From the NCBI GenBank assembly GCA_022425445.1, contig JAKMFM010000088.1, positions 1 to 25,429 on the forward strand: a stretch of 25,429 nucleotides of DNA. The letters are read 5' to 3'. The stretch comes from Planktomarina sp. (GTDB lineage Bacteria; Pseudomonadota; Alphaproteobacteria; Rhodobacterales; Rhodobacteraceae). Positions within the stretch are counted from its first letter, which is position 1, and the number at the start of each line of letters is the position of its first letter. Both the position numbers and the translations under genes were made by a program. Below the pieces are notes generated by a model that was given only the letters and a program-made list of their open reading frames with translations, ran no database searches and had not been told where the DNA came from. This document shows, one piece after another, positions 7,932 through 13,942 of this stretch.

Positions 7932-9224
7932 ATGATTGAAAATGAACAGCCCCTAATTGCCAACTCCCTGTGGTCTTCCACCGCGAAGCCGGTCGTGCCC
8001 TGTCCAGAGTTGCAATCGGATGTCTCGGCCGATGTGGCGATTGTGGGGGCAGGGTTTACGGGCCTCTCCGCGGCGTTGCACCTGGCACAAATGGGCCGGT
8101 CTGTTGCGGTTTTGGAGGCGCAAACGCCGGGATGGGGCGCGTCAGGGCGCAACGGTGGGCAGGTCAATCCGGGTTTGATTGAGGCGCCAAATGATGCAAT
8201 TGCGCGCTTTGGACCCGAGATGGGCCAAAGGATGATTCGGCTTTCCGGTCAAGCCGGTCAGCTGGTGTTTGATTTGATTGCCCAGCATCAAATCCAATGT
8301 GATGCGCGCCCAGTTGGTTGGCTGCGCGCGGCTCACAATCCTGGTGGGCTGCGGTCTTTGGAGCAAAAAGCCGAGCAATGGGCTCAGCATGGGGCAGATT
8401 TGCAGCTTTTATCGCGTCCAGATGTGGTGCAGGCACTCGGCACCAAAGCCTATATCGGCGGGCTGATCGATCCTCGCGGCGGCAATTTGCATCCTCTCAA
8501 CTACGCCTTGGGCCTATGTGATGCGGCGCGCGCGGCGGGCGTGCGGATCTATGGGCAGTCTAAGGTTGAAAAATTGGAGCGCCGCGGCCCTGAGCATCTG
8601 CTGGTCACCAAACGGGGACAGCTGCGCGCCGGTCGGGTGCTGTTGTGTACCAACGGCTATAGCGGTCCTTTGCATAGGGGGCTGCAACGTTCGGTGGTGC
8701 CGATCCGCTCTGTGCAAGTGGCGACAGAGCCGCTCTCAGACGAATTGCGCAGCCATATTTTGCCGGGGCTTCACGCGCCCTCTGACACCCGCCGGCTGCT
8801 CTCCTACTTTCGGATGGATGCGGAGGGGCGTTTTGTTATGGGAGCGCGGGGTGGCTATTCGGTTCAGGCCACGCGGGCCCGTCTCGCCCAAGCCCGCGCC
8901 TGGTCCATCAAGCTCTTCCCCCAATTGGCAAAGGTGCGTTGGGAGTTTGAGTGGGGTGGTGACATCGCTGCTACTGCCGATCACTATCCGCATTTACATG
9001 ATTTCGGAAATGGCATGGCAGCTGGGCTTGGCTATAACGGGCGCGGGGTGGCGATGGCCACTGCTATGGGAAAGGTTTTGGCGGACTGGGCCTCGGGCAC
9101 GCCTCATGCGGATCTGGATTTTCCGGTGACCCCTCTGCGAAAAATTCCATTTCACCCATTCTATCCCTTGGGAGTCGAGGCGAGGGTCAGCTATTATAAG
9201 CTTTTGGACAGGTTTGGGCTTTAG
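7932..9224 (+). CDS. FAD-dependent amine/amino-acid oxidoreductase (DAO family, PuuB/OrdL-like)
   Basis: About 430 residues. The N-terminal Rossmann FAD-binding motif VAIVGAGFTGLSAALHLA lies at about 36-52, followed by WGASGRNGGQVNPGL (68-82), the signature of gamma-glutamylputrescine oxidase-like members of the DAO family. The C-terminal FAD-contacting segment is present (GLGYNGRGVAMATAMGKVLA). It probably oxidises a secondary amine or N-substituted amino acid; the exact substrate cannot be inferred. No aminotransferase, dehydrogenase or puu partner gene is adjacent. ATG 7932 was chosen over GTG 7926 because the GAAGG at 7918-7922 is better spaced for it. Convergent with the exporter gene, 19 nt between stops, no terminator seen there. 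Confidence 0.88.
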   Translation: MIENEQPLIANSLWSSTAKPVVPCPELQSDVSADVAIVGAGFTGLSAALHLAQMGRSVAVLEAQTPGWGASGRNGGQVNPGLIEAPNDAIARFGPEMGQRMIRLSGQAGQLVFDLIAQHQIQCDARPVGWLRAAHNPGGLRSLEQKAEQWAQHGADLQLLSRPDVVQALGTKAYIGGLIDPRGGNLHPLNYALGLCDAARAAGVRIYGQSKVEKLERRGPEHLLVTKRGQLRAGRVLLCTNGYSGPLHRGLQRSVVPIRSVQVATEPLSDELRSHILPGLHAPSDTRRLLSYFRMDAEGRFVMGARGGYSVQATRARLAQARAWSIKLFPQLAKVRWEFEWGGDIAATADHYPHLHDFGNGMAAGLGYNGRGVAMATAMGKVLADWASGTPHADLDFPVTPLRKIPFHPFYPLGVEARVSYYKLLDRFGL

Positions 9225-9243
9225 CGGATTGACTGTGAATATC

Positions 9244-9846
9244 TTAGTTTAAAGCTGCAATCGGCGCCAGGGACAAAATCAAAAGCCCTGCCATGGTCCA
9301 ATTAAAGCCGCGCAGCCGGGCGGGTGTTGTCAAAAATCGCCGCATTTTCACACCAAGCATCAACCACACGCTGATACAAGGCAGGTTAATGGCGCCAAAA
9401 ATCGCGGCCACGACGATCACCTCTTTATAAGTCACCGGCTGGGGTGCATAAACCGTCACCGCGGCCAAGGCCATGGTCCAAGCCTTGGGATTTACCCATT
9501 GAAACGCAGCGGCTTGCCAGAAGGTAATAGGTTTGCCCGTGGGTTCAAGGCTGTCCAGGTTTGTACGGGCAGTTGCTGTTTTATAGGCCAAATAAAGTAA
9601 ATAGATAACTGAAACAACGCCGAGCAGTTGATGGGCCAAAGGGTAGATTTGAAAGAGCTGCGCCACACCCAATCCGATGGCGACAATCATAAAGGTAAAT
9701 CCCAAAACAATCCCGGAGGCATGGGGCGCTGCACGCCGCGCGCCAAAATTCGCTCCGGTGGCCATAAGCATCAAATTGTTGGGCCCGGGCGTGATCGAGG
9801 AAACAAAACAAAAGAGCACGAGGCCGGTCAGCAGCGAATATGTCAT
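9244..9846 (-). CDS. LysE/RhtB family amino-acid exporter
   Basis: 200 residues, the usual length of LysE/RhtB translocators. The N-terminal helix carries SSITPGPNNLML, the family signature, and VNPKAW occurs in the central helices; about five to six hydrophobic membrane segments can be read. It acts in the inner membrane as an efflux carrier for amino acids or related metabolites. Substrate specificity cannot be inferred. The gene stands alone on the minus strand, downstream of the DUF1127/sRNA terminator, so it needs its own promoter between 9847 and 9905. Confidence 0.92.
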   Translation of the reverse strand: MTYSLLTGLVLFCFVSSITPGPNNLMLMATGANFGARRAAPHASGIVLGFTFMIVAIGLGVAQLFQIYPLAHQLLGVVSVIYLLYLAYKTATARTNLDSLEPTGKPITFWQAAAFQWVNPKAWTMALAAVTVYAPQPVTYKEVIVVAAIFGAINLPCISVWLMLGVKMRRFLTTPARLRGFNWTMAGLLILSLAPIAALN

Positions 9847-9905
9847 GGCCCACAGATGTCACCGCTGCCCGAAAAGTTCAATGACCGTTACTGCCACATC
9901 TAGCC

Positions 9906-9942
9906 AAAAAAAACGACGGCATCCGGGAGGAGGATGCCGCCG
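9906..9942 (-). terminator. Intrinsic terminator with CCUCCUCCC loop
   Basis: On the minus strand an 11-bp stem (9942-9932 with 9924-9914, one G-U pair) encloses the 7-nt loop UCCUCCC and is followed at once by eight T (9913-9906). With its closing pairs the loop reads CCUCCUCCC, complementary to Shine-Dalgarno sequences. It ends the DUF1127/sRNA transcript. Read on the plus strand the hairpin lacks a good T-tract. Confidence 0.88.
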
Positions 9943-9990
9943 ATTTTTACAGGCTTCAGGGAGGAGAAAGCCTATGTTTTAGAACCAAGG
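9906..9990 (-). ncRNA. CcsR/cuckoo-type anti-Shine-Dalgarno sRNA downstream of DUF1127
   Basis: Two tandem hairpins on the minus strand. Stem-loop 1 (9973-9951) has a 6-bp stem AGGCTT/AAGCCT and an 11-nt loop containing CUCCUCCC. Stem-loop 2 (9942-9914) is the terminator with CCUCCUCCC. Known: in R. sphaeroides the CcsR1-4 sRNAs, named after the CCUCCUCCC motif, lie directly downstream of and are co-transcribed with a small DUF1127 gene (ccaF1), and related cuckoo RNAs occur in other Alphaproteobacteria. Here there is a single two-hairpin unit 53 nt after the DUF1127 stop. Inferred: it is released by RNase E processing of the DUF1127 mRNA and represses targets by pairing near ribosome-binding sites. 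The 5' end is approximate. Confidence 0.75.
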
Positions 9991-10025
9991 CCGTGGGCGG
10001 TGGATCTGTAAAACTTAATTCTGGC

Positions 10026-10241
10026 TTATTTGCCGAATGCGGCCTCGTGAGCGATGCCCTTGATCGCGGAGCGATGAATGCCAAGATCGGCCAGTTCGCG
10101 GCCTGTTAAGGATTGCAATTCGGTGATTGTTTTGCGGTACAGGGCGCGTTTGGCCATTTGCTCGCGCAAAGCGGTCCAGCGAGCGGTAAGAGCTGCGCCG
10201 AAAGATGGGGCGGTTACATTGAATTCTGTTACTGTTGTCAT
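10026..10241 (-). CDS. Small DUF1127 protein (CcaF1-like)
   Basis: 71 residues. The C-terminal half is the DUF1127 module: YRKTITELQSLTGRELADLGIHRSAI at about 35-60, here noted by its short pieces RELADLGI and HRSAIKGIA. ATG 10241 has GAGG 8 nt upstream; a longer frame to 10346 has no such support. Known: short DUF1127 proteins are common in Alphaproteobacteria, and CcaF1 of R. sphaeroides is a stress-induced RNA-binding protein affecting RNA maturation and turnover. The following CCUCCUCCC hairpins and the terminator strongly suggest the same protein plus sRNA arrangement. Divergent from mrp with 176 bp between. Confidence 0.85.
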   Translation of the reverse strand: MTTVTEFNVTAPSFGAALTARWTALREQMAKRALYRKTITELQSLTGRELADLGIHRSAIKGIAHEAAFGK

Positions 10242-10280
10242 CGTTCTATCCTCTACATCAACCGGACTGTTGATGCGCTT

Positions 10281-10309
10281 TATGTGGAGCTTGGGGCGCA
10301 ATTTCGCAA
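10281..10309 (-). promoter_or_regulatory. Candidate promoter of DUF1127-sRNA transcript
   Basis: Minus strand TTGCGA (10309-10304) and CACATA (10286-10281) with 17-nt spacing, giving a start near 10274 and a short 5' UTR of about 33 nt. In R. sphaeroides the equivalent transcript depends on RpoHI/RpoHII; the boxes here fit a TTG-type -35, but I cannot assign the sigma factor from the sequence. Confidence 0.35.
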
Positions 10310-10417
10310 TGCATGATTGGGAATTGCCGCTATGCAGCATTTGCATGGCTCAGGCGGTGGGCTTGCATCAGATGGTTTGCGAGGGCATAGCTGCGCAGAG
10401 ATTTGAGGAGAGCTTGG

Positions 10418-11482
10418 ATGCCCATCGACCGTTCTGACATTTTGGCCGCTTTGGCCTGTCTGCAATTGCCAGATGGGGGGGATCTTGTGAGCCGCGATTT
10501 CATTCGTGCGGTCGTGGTGAATGGGGCGGCGGTGCGCTTTGTCATTGAGGCGCCAACGCCAGAGATCGCGCACAAGCTGACCGATATTCGCGCTGCGGCT
10601 GAGCAAATTGTCATGCAGATCGACGGTGTGTCGAGCGTCACCGCAGTGGTGACCGCACATGAGCAAAAAGCACCGCCGCCGAACTTGAAACTGGGCGGCC
10701 ATCCCAAACCGCAAGACGGGCCGCTTAAAGTGCCGGGCGTTGACCGGGTCGTGGCGATTGCATCTGGCAAAGGCGGGGTTGGCAAATCTACGGTGTCGTC
10801 CAATTTGGTGGTAGCCCTTGCCAAGCAAGGCCGGCGTGTGGGTTTGCTTGATGCGGATATCTATGGCCCCAGCCAGCCCCGTATGATGGGTGTGAGCAAG
10901 CGTCCAGCCAGTCCGGACGGCAAGGTGATCATTCCACTACAGGCCCACGGCGTCACGATGATGTCGATTGGTTTGATGGTTGATCCGAACAAGGCGGTGG
11001 TCTGGCGCGGTCCGATGTTGATGGGAGCATTGCAGCAGATGCTCAATCAGGTGCAATGGGGGGAGTTGGATGTTTTAATCATCGATTTGCCGCCGGGCAC
11101 CGGTGATGTTCAGCTGACTTTGTGCCAGAAAACGGAACTGACCGGTGCGATTGTGGTCTCTACTCCACAGGATGTCGCGCTTTTGGATGCACGCAAGGCT
11201 TTGGATATGTTTGCAACGCTACATACGCCCGTTTTGGGCATGATTGAGAACATGAGCCAGTATATTTGCCCGAAATGTGGCCACGAGGCGCATATATTCG
11301 GGCATGGCGGCGTGGAGTTGGAAGCGCAGAAATTGGGCCTGCCGTTCTTGGGCTCTTTGCCGTTGGATTTGAGCGTGCGCCTTGCAGGCGACAGTGGCAC
11401 CCCAGCTGCCGCGGGCGATGGGCCGATGGCTCAAGCATATGCAGAGCTGGCACGCCGGTTGATTGCCTCGGATATTGCCTAA
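10418..11482 (+). CDS. mrp: Mrp/ApbC (NBP35-like) iron-sulfur carrier ATPase
   Basis: P-loop NTPase that binds and transfers Fe-S clusters to apoproteins in the cytoplasm. About 354 residues. N-terminal MIP18/DUF59 domain (about 5-80), then the deviant Walker A SGKGGVGKST (116-125), switch segments DADIYGPSQPRM and DLPPGTGDVQL, and the bridging-cluster CxxC as CPKC (284-287). ATG 10418 has GAGGAG 7 nt upstream, which decides it against an upstream TTG at 10403. Single gene, divergent from DUF1127; no terminator is obvious after it. Confidence 0.96.
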   Translation: MPIDRSDILAALACLQLPDGGDLVSRDFIRAVVVNGAAVRFVIEAPTPEIAHKLTDIRAAAEQIVMQIDGVSSVTAVVTAHEQKAPPPNLKLGGHPKPQDGPLKVPGVDRVVAIASGKGGVGKSTVSSNLVVALAKQGRRVGLLDADIYGPSQPRMMGVSKRPASPDGKVIIPLQAHGVTMMSIGLMVDPNKAVVWRGPMLMGALQQMLNQVQWGELDVLIIDLPPGTGDVQLTLCQKTELTGAIVVSTPQDVALLDARKALDMFATLHTPVLGMIENMSQYICPKCGHEAHIFGHGGVELEAQKLGLPFLGSLPLDLSVRLAGDSGTPAAAGDGPMAQAYAELARRLIASDIA

Positions 11483-11541
11483 TCTGCAAGCAGGGTTGTA
11501 TTTGCTCGGTGGCATTGGGACATATCGACCGTCTGTGCTTC

Positions 11542-11556
11542 TGGGAAAGTATGGGA
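11542..11556 (+). promoter_or_regulatory. Possible MraZ boxes (TGGGA-N5-TGGGA)
   Basis: TGGGA at 11542-11546 and 11552-11556, spaced by exactly 5 nt. Known: E. coli MraZ binds direct repeats TGGGN separated by 5 nt upstream of its own operon. A third TGGGA at 11516 is out of phase, and a partial pair (TGGGA-N5-TGGCC) lies at 11684-11698. The site is about 550 bases from the mraZ start, unusually far, so a role is uncertain unless a far-upstream promoter exists. Confidence 0.35.
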
Positions 11557-11754
11557 CAAGTTAAGTGTCGCGATAATACATTGGGGGCAAATCGCTGATT
11601 CAGTGGGGTTGCGCGGCGATTGTGTGTCTTTCGGCTCAAAAAAGTCCTATTTCGAACAAATATTCGTGATGAAATAAAAATAATGGGAATTTATGGCCCA
11701 GTGAATTTACCACTACATTTTGTGTTACCTAGGCATCAATACAGGCTCATGTAG

Positions 11755-11790
11755 TATACTCTTGCTTACAACGCAGAATTTGTTCATAGA
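11755..11790 (+). promoter_or_regulatory. Candidate dcw/leader promoter
   Basis: Best-spaced pair: TTGCTT (11762-11767) and CATAGA (11785-11790), 17 nt apart, predicting a start near 11797, exactly at the base of a 7-bp hairpin (11797-11813). The alternative -10 TATACT (11755-11760, 5/6) has no good -35 and would start near 11767. Either gives a leader of about 310-340 nt before mraZ. Confidence 0.4.
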
Positions 11791-11796
11791 AATTAG

Positions 11797-12068
11797 GTAG
11801 CTTGATAAGCTGCTGCGAAAATTTCCTGTTGATTACCACGAATTCCCATGTAAATAATTGCATATGGAAGCGGTCAAAGATCAAAGCCCCATCTAAAGAA
11901 GGGCAAAGGCGAGCGCAGGTTGCATACAGGCACCCACTTCCAAACGAAGAGATCCGGCGCGTTAGCGAGCAGACATCCCCCCAGGTGGCACGCGCAGCTG
12001 GACATCCCGGAAGGGGAACGTCGGCGGGTTGAACACAAGCAGCAGTTCAATCCGCCGTTTTTAATTTT
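11797..12068 (+). ncRNA. UpsM-like leader sRNA upstream of mraZ
   Basis: Proposed transcript from a candidate promoter at 11762-11790 to the strong terminator at 12022-12068. It begins with hairpin 11797-11813 (stem pairing GTAGCTT with AAGCTGC, loop GAT). Known: in R. sphaeroides the dcw cluster has an uncommonly long 5' leader that yields the abundant sRNA UpsM (upstream of mraZ) by partial intrinsic termination and RNase E processing, with the sRNA StsR involved. Position, length and terminator match that arrangement. Sequence identity to UpsM could not be tested here. No convincing protein is encoded; the 76-codon frame over it starts at a TTG without a ribosome-binding site. Confidence 0.65.
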
Positions 12069-12118
12069 GGGGCACCGCCCCAGTTAATGAGCGAGGCAGG
12101 CCCAAGTGGCACGCAGAT
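11961..12118 (+). repeat. Imperfect direct repeat: leader segment resembling the mraZ start region
   Basis: The segment 11961-11997 (GTTA, GCGAG, CAG, CCCC, then GTGGCACGC at 11985-11993, then AG) resembles 12083-12116, which holds the mraZ Shine-Dalgarno area and its GTG start (GTTA, GCGAG, CAG, CCC, GTGGCACGC at 12106-12114, AG). About 27 positions match with a few gaps, including an exact 9-mer over the start codon. It could be a duplication, a decoy for an RNA or ribosome, or partly chance. Confidence 0.4.
12022..12068 (+). terminator. Intrinsic terminator inside the mraZ leader
   Basis: 13-bp stem 12022-12034 with 12045-12057 (one G-U pair, otherwise perfect), 10-nt loop, followed by TTTTTAATTTT. 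It ends about 38 nt before the mraZ start codon, so it must be read through or attenuated for dcw expression. A second small hairpin (GGGGC, loop ACC, GCCCC at 12069-12081) follows just before the mraZ ribosome-binding site. Confidence 0.9.
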
Positions 12119-12609
12119 TTAGAGGTGAAAGCCACCATAAGGTGGACAGAAAGGGCCGGGTGTCTATCCCCGCTCTTTTTCGCCGCGTGCTGGAGCGCAG
12201 TGACCCCAATTACACGGAAGGTCTCAATCCTGAGTTGGTGATTGTCTATGGTGATCATCGCCGCAATTATCTGGAATGCTACACGATTTCTGCGATCGAA
12301 GAGGTGGATGCCAAGATTGACGCCTTGCCACGCGGATCTATGGAGCGCCGGATGTTGCAAAGGCTGTTTCATGGGCAATCTTTCCCAACCGTCGTAGATG
12401 ATACAGGGCGTTTGGTGCTCCCCGCAAAACTGCGCCGCAAGATTGATCTGGATGCTGAGGCGTTTTTCATCGCGGCAGGTGATACGTTCCAAATCTGGAA
12501 ACCTGAAACTTACGAAACAGAAGAATTGGCCAAAACTGAGGCCTGGCTTGATAACTTACCGGAAGACTTCGACCCCATGGCTTATTTAGACCAAGCGGGG
12601 CAGGACTAG
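12106..12609 (+). CDS. mraZ: MraZ, transcriptional regulator of the dcw cluster
   Basis: 167 residues, AbrB/SpoVT-like double fold. Two copies of the family DxxxR DNA-binding motif are visible: VDRKGRVSIP (Asp14-Arg18) and VDDTGRLVLP (Asp98-Arg102). Known in E. coli: represses its own operon by binding upstream TGGGN repeats, acting as a ring oligomer. The start is a GTG, with GAGG/AGG about 6-10 nt upstream; homology begins right there with ARRFRGESHHKVD. A nearby ATG at 12087 is out of frame and ends after 11 codons. First gene of the cluster, behind a long leader with a terminator; rsmH follows after 2 nt. Confidence 0.97.
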   Translation: MARRFRGESHHKVDRKGRVSIPALFRRVLERSDPNYTEGLNPELVIVYGDHRRNYLECYTISAIEEVDAKIDALPRGSMERRMLQRLFHGQSFPTVVDDTGRLVLPAKLRRKIDLDAEAFFIAAGDTFQIWKPETYETEELAKTEAWLDNLPEDFDPMAYLDQAGQD

Positions 12610-12611
12610 AT

Positions 12612-13601
12612 ATGCGGTCTGAACCCTCCCAATCAGCGCCGCATATACCTGTTCTGATTGTGCCCTTGATAGACGCGGCGGCACCCATTTCCGGCACTTG
12701 GATTGATGGCACTTTTGGGGCTGGTGGCTACAGTACATACTTGCTCGAAGCTGGCGCTGACCGTGTGATCGGGATTGATCGTGATCCCACTGTTTTTGAT
12801 ATGGCCGCCAATTGGGCGCCACAATTTGGCGATCGTTTGCAGCTGGTGCAAGATACGTTTTCCAATTTGGATCAAGTCGCCGATGCGGTGGATGGCGTGG
12901 TGTTAGATATTGGCGTATCTTCGATGCAAATTGACCAAGCCGAACGCGGATTTTCGTTTCAAAAAGACGGGCCGCTGGACATGCGGATGGGGGATACAGG
13001 TCCGACAGCGGCGGATATTGTCAACAGCGCCAGCGCTGAACAGATTGCTGATATTTTATATAATTACGGGGAAGAGCGTGCCAGCCGCCGTATCGCCAAA
13101 ATGATCGTTGCGCGGCGCGAAGAGACGCCCTTTGAGCGGACACTGGAATTGGCCGGGGTCGTTGAACGGTGCTTGCCGCGGGCGAAGCCGGGTCAGTCCC
13201 ATCCGGCGACGCGCAGTTTTCAAGCCCTGCGTATTGCGGTAAATGGTGAATATGATCAATTGGTTCAGGGGCTTGCTGCGGCTGAACGTATCTTGCGCCC
13301 TGGGGGTGTTTTGGCGGTGGTAACCTTTCATTCCGTCGAAGATCGCATCGTCAAACGGTTTTTCCAAGCCCGCGCCGGCACGCAGGCCGGAAGCCGTTAT
13401 GCGCCATTGGTCGAGGAGGTGCCAGCGCAATTCACGATGCAAAGTCGCAAAGCCATCACCGCCTCAAAAGACGAACTCGCAACCAACCCTCGGGCGCGAT
13501 CGGCCAAATTGCGCATTGGACGCCGGACCGAAGCCCCAGCGCTGCCTGTGGATCCCCGCAGTCTTGGCGTGCCGCAGCTGCCGCAGCGGAGGGTTTCATG
13601 A
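12612..13601 (+). CDS. rsmH: 16S rRNA (cytosine1402-N4)-methyltransferase RsmH
   Basis: SAM-dependent methyltransferase (formerly MraW) acting on C1402 of 16S rRNA in the small subunit. 329 residues, slightly longer than average. Motifs: HIPVL near the N-terminus; SAM-binding GTFGAGGYS and IGIDRDP; catalytic-region VVLDIGVSSMQID; GPLDMRM; YGEERASRRIA; C-terminal FHSVEDRIVKRFF and RSAKLRIGRR. ATG 12612 with a GGCAGGA upstream inside the mraZ end. The stop overlaps the ftsL start by 4 nt (ATGA), implying translational coupling. Confidence 0.97.
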   Translation: MRSEPSQSAPHIPVLIVPLIDAAAPISGTWIDGTFGAGGYSTYLLEAGADRVIGIDRDPTVFDMAANWAPQFGDRLQLVQDTFSNLDQVADAVDGVVLDIGVSSMQIDQAERGFSFQKDGPLDMRMGDTGPTAADIVNSASAEQIADILYNYGEERASRRIAKMIVARREETPFERTLELAGVVERCLPRAKPGQSHPATRSFQALRIAVNGEYDQLVQGLAAAERILRPGGVLAVVTFHSVEDRIVKRFFQARAGTQAGSRYAPLVEEVPAQFTMQSRKAITASKDELATNPRARSAKLRIGRRTEAPALPVDPRSLGVPQLPQRRVS

Positions 13602-13942
13602 AAAATTTGTTTTTAAGCTGTCTTGTTGTGGGTGTCATGGGGCTGGCGTTTTGGGCTTATAAAGAAAATTATGAAACCAAGGGTAAATTGGATGAAATTG
13701 CCCAGTTGAACCGCGATATTTCTGAGGCGCATTCGCGGTTGCGTGCGCTCAAAGCAGAATGGGCCTATCTCAATCGCCCTGAACGGCTGTTGCAGCTGAT
13801 CAACGCCAATTTTGACGAGCTAAAATTGTTGCAGCTGACAGCGGATCATTTTGCCCGTTTGGAACAGATCCCTTATCCAGGGCCAGATTTGGGTCCAATC
13901 ACTGAGCCGATTGAGGTTATGAACCGTGAGGCGTCTCCATGA
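13598..13942 (+). CDS. ftsL: Cell division protein FtsL
   Basis: 114 residues, bitopic inner-membrane protein. One hydrophobic helix at about 3-20, then a periplasmic heptad-rich segment at about 28-58 (LDEIAQLNRDISEAHSRL) typical of the FtsL/FtsB coiled coil, followed by RPERLLQLINANFDELKL, a common alphaproteobacterial FtsL ending. Sequence conservation in this family is low, so position between rsmH and ftsI is an important part of the call. It links the FtsQLB complex to FtsWI. ATGA overlaps join it to both neighbours. Confidence 0.9.
   Translation: MKNLFLSCLVVGVMGLAFWAYKENYETKGKLDEIAQLNRDISEAHSRLRALKAEWAYLNRPERLLQLINANFDELKLLQLTADHFARLEQIPYPGPDLGPITEPIEVMNREASP

Larger units (their letters stand above)
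11483..12105. other. Long intergenic region between mrp and mraZ
   Basis: 623 bases without a supported protein gene. The left half (to about 11750) is AT-rich and has stops in all frames; it holds a TGGGA-N5-TGGGA pair, a weaker TGGGA-N5-TGGCC pair at 11684-11698, and promoter-like sequences. The right half (from about 11797) is the proposed transcribed leader with a 5' hairpin, GC-rich middle and a terminator. I saw no tRNA or RNase P RNA signature. Confidence 0.8.

Noticed and set aside
11590..11621. Hairpin AATCGC/GCGATT as mrp terminator
   Set aside because: Only 6 bp with a 20-nt loop and no T-tract directly after it.
11802..12032. 76-codon frame over the mraZ leader
   Set aside because: Starts at a TTG without Shine-Dalgarno, composition is non-coding, and it ends inside the terminator stem. 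Only its last 15 codons from GTG 11985 are considered, as a speculative mini-ORF.
11880..12068. RNase P RNA or another housekeeping RNA upstream of mraZ
   Set aside because: The conserved RNase P core segments are not seen; position and terminator fit a leader sRNA better.
12087..12122. ATG at 12087 as the mraZ start
   Set aside because: Out of frame with MraZ and stops after 11 codons; GTG 12106 begins the conserved N-terminus.
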